Assembly (NCBI GenBank): GCA_029204225.1
Contig: MU831545.1
Coordinates: 62,001 to 126,000 of the forward strand
Source: Diphasiastrum complanatum
Taxonomy: Eukaryota > Streptophyta > Lycopodiopsida > Lycopodiales > Lycopodiaceae
DNA: 64,000 nucleotides
Reading direction: 5' to 3'
Positions 20,559 to 64,000 of the stretch are shown here, one piece after another (position 1 is the first letter of the stretch; every line of letters begins with the position of its first letter). Made by a program: the position numbers and the translations under genes. The notes under the pieces were generated by a model. The model did not search any database and had not been told where the DNA came from. It saw nothing but the letters and a program-made list of their open reading frames with translations.

Positions 20559-21605
20559 TTAACCAAAAACCTTCATAGTGCCCAGATAGTTTGCCAACAT
20601 TTCTCTCACGTCATCCAAGCCTGATTTGGGTCTCGTATGCTCATGCCCCATTTTCATTGGTATATGGCTGATTTGGGAAACTGGTTGCACTGGGAGTCTA
20701 TCTGGACTTCTTTGCAGGTAGCTGATGGACTTGTTTGTACTGGTTTTCCACATGTTGTTATTGTGGTTTAAACTACTCACGGTGGGCTTATGATGGCCGA
20801 ACTCAGTCAGGAAAAGTCTATGGAAAGTATCGATGTCGTGGATGGTCCCTCGTTGCAAGCTATGATACCAACGTCTGGCAGCCCCGATCAAGGTAGTTGT
20901 GAAAAACATCATCTCATGATGTGGGTCCATTATGTGATTAATAAAGCATGCTGTACAAAAAGCATCAATGTGTTCCTCGGCACTCTCAGAGGGGAGCCCA
21001 TGGAATTATGGTGTAGATCCGCTTAGTGTGGGTAGTGCGCCTACAGCCGGGGACACCACGATTGATTCTGTGGGACGTCTTGCCATGGTACCTACTCGAG
21101 TGATTCCGAAAAAAGTACCCTAATTGGTCATGTGCAATCGATCTATCCTACCGCATCTTAATTATTCTAATAGGCCTAATCCTACTATCTACTTAGTTAA
21201 ATCTCTTCTGATTAGAGCCTGCATGGGTCCAATCTTGGTTGTGTATCCCGTGTGCATTTCCAACAACATTCTTCCAAGTGGCCATGTTTCCTGTAATACC
21301 CACACACAATGGTGGGACAATTCTTGTTCCAATGATCCCCTTGGCAGAACCGACAAACAACCCTAGTGGGTGTAGATGACCTTTGGTTGAATAAGTTTAA
21401 CTGGCATTTAATTTGTCCTATTTTCGCAACCAAGGCTGATACCCTCTCATTCATATGTAAGACGCGGTCTCTTAACTCTTTGACTAGTCCTCTCGCTCCG
21501 TCATTGGGATCTTCAGGAGGCTCCAACAAAGCTTCTTGTCTCTGTACTAATCCCCATAACCACGAGAAAAATTCAACTATTTTCAGGTAGAAGGTCCCCA
21601 TCTGG
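20559..21605 (-). pseudogene. Ty3/gypsy-like gag with N-terminal zinc knuckles, element F
   Basis: The minus strand first gives a frame starting at 21601 with a coiled-coil-like stretch (VKELRDRVLHMNERVSALVA) and then CRFCQGDHWNKNCP and CGYYRKHGHLEECC. About 250 bases later a gag core follows (LIGAARRWYHSLQRGTIHDI, then DTFHRLFLTEF), typical of plant gypsy gag. The order is knuckles before core, opposite to usual gag. The first knuckle has CX2CX3HX4C spacing and resembles the eIF3g zinc motif (CRxCxGDHWxxxCP). Stops occur between the parts. No pol follows. Confidence 0.65.
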
Positions 21606-21956
21606 CTTGATTACTTGGGCATGTAACAAGATTGCTGATGGTATTCTAAATAGCATACCCGTAATTGTGACAAGATTGTAAAATGTATACTCTATTTGTG
21701 GAATCAGTACACATCATTGTGTGATGCTAACCACTTCGACCTATAGTAACATGATAGTGGTTTTCTAAAAAAATGTGTGGCCCACTAGAGCTTGCATAGT
21801 CATGCTAGCGTGCGGCTAGCGTGCTATAAGTATATGGCAATAGTCATCAATAATCATCTTGGTCTGGGACTAGAATGAAATCTGGTCATCTTTCTAAGCA
21901 TGAGTCTATGGGTGAATAACGTTCTTTCCAAGCAATGATCAAGTTTTCAAGTTCAT

Positions 21957-21975
21957 CTCCCGGCAGACGCACCAA
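21957..21975 (-). other. primer-binding site-like sequence of element F
   Basis: Minus strand TTGGTGCGTCTGCCGGGAG lies directly next to an LTR-like end (TTTCACCTAACA). The form resembles the primer sites of plant Tat/Athila-type gypsy elements. The cognate tRNA was not determined. Confidence 0.6.
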
Positions 21976-24000
21976 TGTTAGGTGAAATTCTTGACGGGGG
22001 ATTGGTCTCGCCAGGAAGCCCTACAGGGGAAGGGCCCACAGTGCCTTTACGTGAGTGATTGAGGGATACCGCTATCAATCCCGAGGGCCATCTCAATCAC
22101 CCCGTGCTCCTTGCCGATGAGGGTTTTCCAGGCCCCCAAAGGCACGGTTGCAAGGAGGTGTAACTACGCTCTCGATATCCATAGCTCTAGGTGAGGGTAA
22201 TTAAGGACATCCCCATTACACTACGGCTGCACGTGGTAGAGAGGATGGTGCTTATAATTTTCATGAAATGTCCATCAACACTCAATCAACAATTTTAAGG
22301 CGCACAAGATAAAACTAGCACACATACACAAAATAGAAATAGGACGTCATCTCTTTGTTAGTTTCGTGGAACGTGGGGGTGCCAGTTATACGCGCCTATG
22401 TTAACCCCTACCCGAGGTGGGTTTATTTCAACCACATACGGTGACAACCCGCTCTTGTGTTTCAAAGAGGTTGGACCAGTGACTCAAATAATCAAAACTA
22501 ACTCATTGCCAAATACGATGTCAAATAAAATTTTTCCCAACCAAGCATCCTACACTTAAAGCTTTCATCCTTCAATAATTACAGACATAATATGAGGGGC
22601 CACAATTAGCATGCTAGCTAACATGGTCATTACTAGGCAAGTCCGCACCAAAGTAAGAACGGAGTCAAGCCAAATCCAAGTTATGCCATACTAGCAATGC
22701 TAACAACACGTAAACCATAAAGTCCAGCCTGATAACTCAGAAACCGCAAATGAGTTGACTAGCAAAACCACACATCAAGAATGTGAGAAATATACCTTGT
22801 GTGGAGAAAAACAGGTTTGCCAATTTGAAGCCCCCAAGTCATGAGCTCAGAGTTATCCTTCAACTTCAGGTTGGGTTCTGCTGCAATTGCACTCGTGGTG
22901 ATTATCCTACTGCTCTGCTACATTCCAAGTCGTCGTAGTGGAACGCCCGAGATCAGTGCTCCGAAACAGAACGAGCCAGCGTAGACAAGTCAAGCCCAAG
23001 TAGAGCTTCAGTGAAGGGCAGTGGGGCAGTTTGGAGATTGAGTAGGCCGCAGACAGGCTTTTACAGACCTGTTTGATCTGTCACAGCTCAAGAAATCGTG
23101 CAGGGAGGCCGTTGACAGTCGATCACAGTACTCTAATTAGCGTTGTATCAGCGAGTACGTTCAGCTGGAACTTTGTGATGGTTGGCGGTTTGAGGGATCA
23201 ACCACAAGCTTGATTAGTAAAAACACGATGAAGAAGCGGCTGTTGCATGTCTCCTTGGCAGCGAAGGTAGATTCGGTGACTGGTGCGAGCCGTGGAGGAA
23301 GATCATAGAAGCAGAATGGCGGCCGCAATGACTACTCATCAGAACTCGTGGATAAAAACAACTCCTACATCAATTCTCAGTCTGCCTTCACCTTCCCCTT
23401 TACGTAGCTTTAAACGAGTTTGGCCTCAATAGCCCACTCATTCCACAAAAAGTTCTCATCTTTGCTTCACTTCTAAAAGAATTCTCTCCCAACCACAACA
23501 ACACTACTTGCTACTCTTTGCACCTCTCCTTGAATTCACGTGAACCCACATCAACCACTCTCTATCATTAACAATCTTCTCAACTCCTCTATCCTTCAAC
23601 AAGAATTCTCACCCTTCCACGTTCATTCTCTCACGTTCTCAAAACAAAAGTTCTCTCTCTCATCATCTCTCTCTCTCTCATCATCTCACCCTTCCACGTG
23701 AATGCCAAAAGGGGTCTCTCCTCCCTTTTATAGGCATCTCTCACACCTTCCCCTTCAAAATGCCATATCTTCATTCTTCAAGCCCTTCACAAAAATTGTC
23801 TTCTTTTGTACATGGCCCTTGGTTGTGATTTGACAAGTGACACCCTTCCCTTTTTAAAAAAGATGGATTGGGGCCATGCATGTATACAAAGGTACCACAT
23901 GTGTGAGCCACTTTCTTCTTTTGCACTTGTGAGTGATGTAAGTGATAAGTACCTCACATCATTACTCTTTTTAATTGGGTAATCCTCATGCCTATTTGTT
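21976..24000 (-). repeat. 5' LTR region of element F, outer end not found
   Basis: The inner end is clear: plus TGTTAGGTGAAATTC, next to the primer site. A minus-strand TATAAAAG lies at 23725-23732, so the transcription start would be near 23690 and the rest is a long R/U5 rich in GC patches. The outer end could not be fixed because the second LTR is absent. There is no coding frame of note. A CTCTCT / catcatctctc repeat lies at 23650-23690. Confidence 0.5.
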
Positions 24001-24761
24001 GTCAACTCCTATCACTTTTAGGTAGGATATTTTTGTTAAGCACTTTTGACCTCCACTTGTATTTTTCCATTGTGCACCCACTGCCCATTGTCCAAGCCGT
24101 CGAGTTGCTTTGTTGGGATGCCGTTCAACTTGCACTGAAACTTGCCTATATTTTTGTTACAGTCTCCTTGACGTTGTCCCATAATTTTCGACAATTTGTT
24201 GCGAGTTGGTTTTTCTCATTGTCATTTTTTCCGCGTATCATTACTGGCGAGCACTCATGACTTGGAGACTCTTTAAGGCAACCGATTCCCTGAAAAACAC
24301 AATAGGCAATTTTTATACTAATAAAAAATAACAGAGTACATTGGAAAATTCGCTCGACAGTGCTGGCTATTATAATCAGGCCAATTCTAAGGCCGTAACC
24401 TATTCTATGGGCCATTTCTAAGGCCTCAAAATTTGCTCTAACCACATTTTGGACGAGTTGCTTTAAACATAGCCCGATTTTTCGTGCGAAAATATCTACT
24501 AACAATGTTATAAGTATTTTAGCTTGAGACATTGTTGTCGAACAAATTACCACATTCAAGGCAGGCAATGCCAACCAATGGGATGTTTCCATGATGCTCG
24601 ACGACAATTTAAAAAATTCTGATTTAAATTAGCTACATTTTATAGATTTCAATATATGCATTTTGATTGGGCCACATGTTGGACGAAATTCCCAAAAACA
24701 AAAACACATCTTCACAAAGTATCATTGAAGTTAAAAACTCCTCTAATGGAAGTTGGAACAC
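24001..24761. other. uncharacterised stretch
   Basis: A 153-codon minus frame (24146-24607) has hydrophobic patches but no recognisable motif. A plus frame of 90 codons overlaps it. Neither can be supported as a gene. The stretch may be the U3 part of the LTR of F. Confidence 0.35.
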
Positions 24762-25620
24762 CCCAATTTCAAAACATCAAAGATAATGGCAAAAAATGAA
24801 GTTCTTCTTGGCCTTCCAAATTAGTCTCTTTCAAGTATCTATAAAGTGTGTGACCATTGTGCATTGTCAAAGTCACACAGGCTTCCACATGCAAAATCTA
24901 CTTAAGATCTAGCACATCTTTTTAAGTGATACATTCTGATATTCATTCTACTAGTACACCTAGCAACTTTGATTTGTTTATCAAATTCAAAAATGCAATG
25001 GAAATCAGCTTAACACAAAGTTCAAGTGCTTAAGGTGAAATAAAGATGTTATCTTTGATCAAAAAAATGTTACTAAGCTTGTTGTTGGTCCTAACATTGT
25101 TTACAATAATGGGAGAACTTTGGATGTTGATGAAGGACATCCCTCTCTAAGTCGAAATTCAAAATGGTAATCAAGGCAAAGCCAAAGCCATTAAAACTCA
25201 CCTATGATGACAAGAGTAAGCAAGTTGTGGAAGGTACAAACTTTATATTCTCTACTTGTTTTGATGATCATATTTGTGTAATGGAAAATAGGCAAAAAAG
25301 GAATGTATTCTAACTTTTGTGATGCAATTATTAAGAGACACAATGAAGATCTAGATTGTGTGTCCATTGAGGATTAGAATGGACTCAAAAGAGACAACAA
25401 AAATCATGTTTAACACTCATCTTCACCTACTCTATTTCATTTTAGATGAAAATCGTATCATCTTTCTTTTGCTTTATAATAATGACATCGTTTTCACTAC
25501 GGCTAGTGAAAGAGAATTTGGAGTGATTTTGTATGATCTTGATTACATATTTGAGAAGGAAATTTTACAGAGATTAAAGTCTAACAAAATATGTTTTGAT
25601 CAAAAATAATGATGTTCTTT
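24762..25620 (+). pseudogene. old copia remnant H (pre-integrase, integrase, RT traces)
   Basis: Frames show MAKNEVLLGLPN followed by CDHCALSKSHRLPH (pre-integrase zinc motif), IHSDIHSTS (integrase Asp motif), FIKFKNAME shifting to NQLNTKFKCLR, then DVIFDQK near 25050 and an RT-like LLYNNDIVFTT near 25480, where YVDD is changed to YNND. Stops are dense. It is on the same strand as fragment D (4264-4850) and starts roughly where D stops. Confidence 0.6.
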
Positions 25621-26247
25621 TAGAAGAGCATAAGGCTGGTCTTAGTTTGCTTGATTAAAAAAAACAAATGGAAACTGACAATTTAGAGCTAGAAAAAAAC
25701 ATCGAGTGGAACCCAATGTTCAAGGCACCAAGGATCTTTTTTTGCAAGTTATTGAAAACTTAAATAAGATCAAAGGGAATGTGTTTTTATCCAACCTTAC
25801 TTATCGTACTTTATGTTTGAGCAGTATAATGATGAAAGTAGAGCAGATGAAACATCATTATGGCACGTATTCACTAATATGTTTTAAAAATTTGAAGAAC
25901 TCTTATGGCAAGTTCACAATGGAGACTCATTTATGGCATTTCATGTTGCAGTCATCTCAAATCAAATGCAACATAGTAGAATTAAGCAAACAGTCAGTCA
26001 TTTTTTATTTCACAATATTTGTTGTTATTTTACAAAGGTATCAAAGGCAAAATCATGGAAGAACTCATTCGTTATTATTTTATGTACTTCTTCAAGTTGT
26101 ATTTTCATCTTGACGTGTAAAATTGATATAAAAAACAATGAAGCATCCAATATAAGCACTATTCTTTATATCAATTATAAAAAAAATTTCAGAGTTAATT
26201 CTTAAGATAGACCAAAATTATATGTGAAAATAAATATAGTTGAAGAG

Positions 26248-26248
<1 letters not shown>
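25621..26248. other. no identifiable feature
   Basis: AT-rich sequence. A 135-codon plus frame (25706-26113) shows no motif and is flanked by decayed copia, so I do not call it a gene. Confidence 0.4.

Positions 26249-26344
<96 letters not shown>
26249..26344. repeat. compound (TC)n-(CA)n microsatellite
   Basis: An uninterrupted TC run to about 26324 is followed by a CA run to 26344. Such tracts are length-variable by replication slippage. Confidence 0.97.
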
Positions 26345-27678
26345 TTAATAGGTCAATTAGGCTATAGTTAAAATTTCCATTAGATTTCACGAAGGTAAAA
26401 CTCATGGAAGGTTGCAAATCCTTAGCTCACATATGTTCATTGGTTTTACTTCATCTCAATGTCCTTGTGAGTGATGGAAACTTGTGGCTCATGTACTCTA
26501 GATTTACAAGAGAGCCATTCATACACTAGTTTAAGCAAGCCACATGCATCAACCCAAAGCTTCTTATAAGAGGGTAAGGGCGGAGGGCCATGCAAGTAAT
26601 CCTTTAACCACTTTGAGTAGTCATCCTCAACTGCTCTAAGCTATCTATCGAGTAGATAGTCCTTTGTCTACTCAAAGCAATATGGCCTTTGACCAGTCAA
26701 CACCCATAACCTGTTGGCCACAAGTCAAATGTGAAATTATCCCTTATGATTTAATTTGAAGTAGAATCTAGATGCATGTAACTCATAATTTATTAAAAGA
26801 GAGGGGCATCATAGTTCATCAAAATGTATTCATTACATCTCAAATGTTCAAAACAACAAATAATATTTATAAAAATTAATCTAGGGTTTTACAGTAGCTC
26901 ATAACATCATCACCCACAAAAGTATTGTCTGGTCGATGCGTCGTCTTATATGAAGCCCAACCCTTGTCGTACACTTCCATCGACACAATCTTGATTCTTT
27001 AATCACAAGTGTGCAAAAAATAGGCCCAACAATTGTGTAGCTTAATCATCACAATGATTGTCGCCATTACCACATTAACAAAGCACGTGCAAAACCCCCA
27101 AGTGTCATACACTTTGTCCATTGCCAGTGCATGGACAAATAGACCCAAAACTTTGAGTGGATTGATCATAGAGTGATATTTCCCACTTTCACATCATTTA
27201 AGCCATCATATGAAACATATGCCAAATTTGAAAGGGAAAATAAATAAGAGATTTAAGACAACTAAGATTTAATGTATTGCACTATTTGCAAGAGTCAAAT
27301 ACAAGGCATACTGCTCACAAAATGCTAACTCTAAAAGCCAACATTCATCCATTCTATATGATAAGCCAATTGCTTGGGGGTACACATTGCTCACACAAAA
27401 TTAAATCTGGAGGTTGACTTGCATCTCTGATGGAAAATCCAAACATCTCTTCTTATGACATTTACTTCTGTGTTCACTCTGACGGATAAGACTACACTTG
27501 CACGCTGAAGGGATCGGCTTTTCGACTGTATGACTATTTTTTATCATCACCAACCCAAAATGTGACATAAGTGGATGTGAAAAGCACATAGAAATATTGT
27601 GTTTGCATCCCAAATTCCAGGCTTGGAAGAAATACCTGATACACATTTCTTATGAGCTGTGCCTTCTTGACCATAGCA
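26345..27678. other. 3' flank of PEX1, no gene seen
   Basis: About 1.3 kb without coding signal or recognised repeat. It should contain the 3' UTR and poly(A) site of PEX1 on its right side, but no signal stands out enough to call. Confidence 0.45.
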
Positions 27679-63524
<35,846 letters not shown>

Positions 63525-64000
63525 CTGCTGCATCACAATAATAGCGGAGCATTATGTTCAGTGGAGTAGATCGCAAACTGCCAGGCTAAATTTGAGTCTA
63601 CTTTATCACACTAGTGAAAACTCTTCGAAATAATACCTAAGATAGATCAAAATGCAAGGCTTTTATAGAGACAAACGTAAGTTCCAATCAAACGGCAAAT
63701 TTATTGCTACAAAAATAATCTAGATTGGAAGAAAAAAAAGCAAAATATGAACTACCATGGATCAAACAACTCCAAAAATCCCACTCGAAGTCAAGGAAAA
63801 TAGTCTCAAGGACAACCATGATGAAAAGAGCTATTAACTTCCCAGTGACGGCACCAAATATAGCAAAGTCTTTTTCTTCCGCTATGTCGAAGCTTGAAAG
63901 AGCCATTTCTTGTGTCATTGTTGTAGTATATAAGTATTTGGTCCAAATGGAGAGCTTAATAGGTGCTCAAGCAAAAGTGTTTCCGATGAAAGCTTCAAAA
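63525..64000 (-). other. PEX1 intron continuing beyond the window
   Basis: No D1 coding motif (Walker A or B of PEX1) is readable. A 76-codon minus frame (63688-63918) does not fit PEX1. Confidence 0.5.

Noticed and set aside
24146-24607. 153-codon hydrophobic minus frame as a membrane protein gene
   Set aside because: No motif, an overlapping opposite frame, no splice or promoter support, and surroundings made of retroelement debris.
26202-26417. Minus frame with a long Arg-Glu repeat
   Set aside because: It is only the translation of the TC microsatellite.
63688-63918. 76-codon minus frame near the right edge as a further PEX1 exon
   Set aside because: It does not match D1 of PEX1 in any frame and no suitable splice borders were found.

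Overview
This is a stretch of land-plant nuclear DNA. The evidence is an intron-containing gene of plant type with ordinary GT-AG introns, and plant-type retroelements: Ty1/copia elements primed by initiator tRNA-Met (TGGTATCAGAGC), chromodomain Ty3/gypsy elements and an L1-type LINE. The density of nested, decayed elements suggests a large repeat-rich genome. The species cannot be fixed from the sequence.

The only recognisable cellular gene is PEX1, the peroxisomal AAA-ATPase that works with PEX6 to recycle the import receptor PEX5. It lies on the minus strand. Nine coding exons are readable, from the end of the first ATPase domain (63524) to the stop codon (27679); the 5' part lies beyond the right edge. 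All exon phases agree and give 470 codons plus a stop. Between two D1-side exons lies one intron of 28,524 bp (33292-61815). It accounts for almost half the window and is packed with retroelements.

Left third (1-26344), downstream of PEX1. A decayed plus-strand copia element with its 3' LTR (1-4055) is followed by a copia gag-protease fragment (4264-4850) and a minus-strand copia element (C, 4855-18943). C is interrupted twice: by an insertion of about 1.15 kb in its RT, and by a young tandem copia element (B, 9354-17710). B has three LTRs, one and a half internal regions and one pair of 5-bp target duplications (cccaa). Then come a truncated plus-strand copia (E, 18944-20195) with three 80-bp repeats in its leader, a minus-strand gypsy-like fragment (F) with an odd gag order, an old copia remnant (H) and a TC/CA microsatellite.

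PEX1 3' half (27679-33291) is compact, with introns of 106 to 1,935 bp and no repeats that I recognise.

The giant intron holds, from left to right: a plus-strand L1-like LINE cut by a gypsy-like 5' end; a broken coding region of unknown family (39340-40736); a copia gag fragment interrupted by a deleted minus-strand copia (M, 41213-44257); a chromodomain gypsy (N) whose integrase is split by a young non-autonomous copia (O, 46203-49474); a minus-strand chromodomain gypsy (L) fused to a minus-strand copia (J); and inside J a plus-strand copia (K, 54786-58817) with perfect cttcc target duplications.

Several of the most intact elements (B, K, O, M) keep LTRs, primer sites and parts of gag but lack most or all of reverse transcriptase. 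They look like non-autonomous copia elements mobilised by enzymes supplied from elsewhere.
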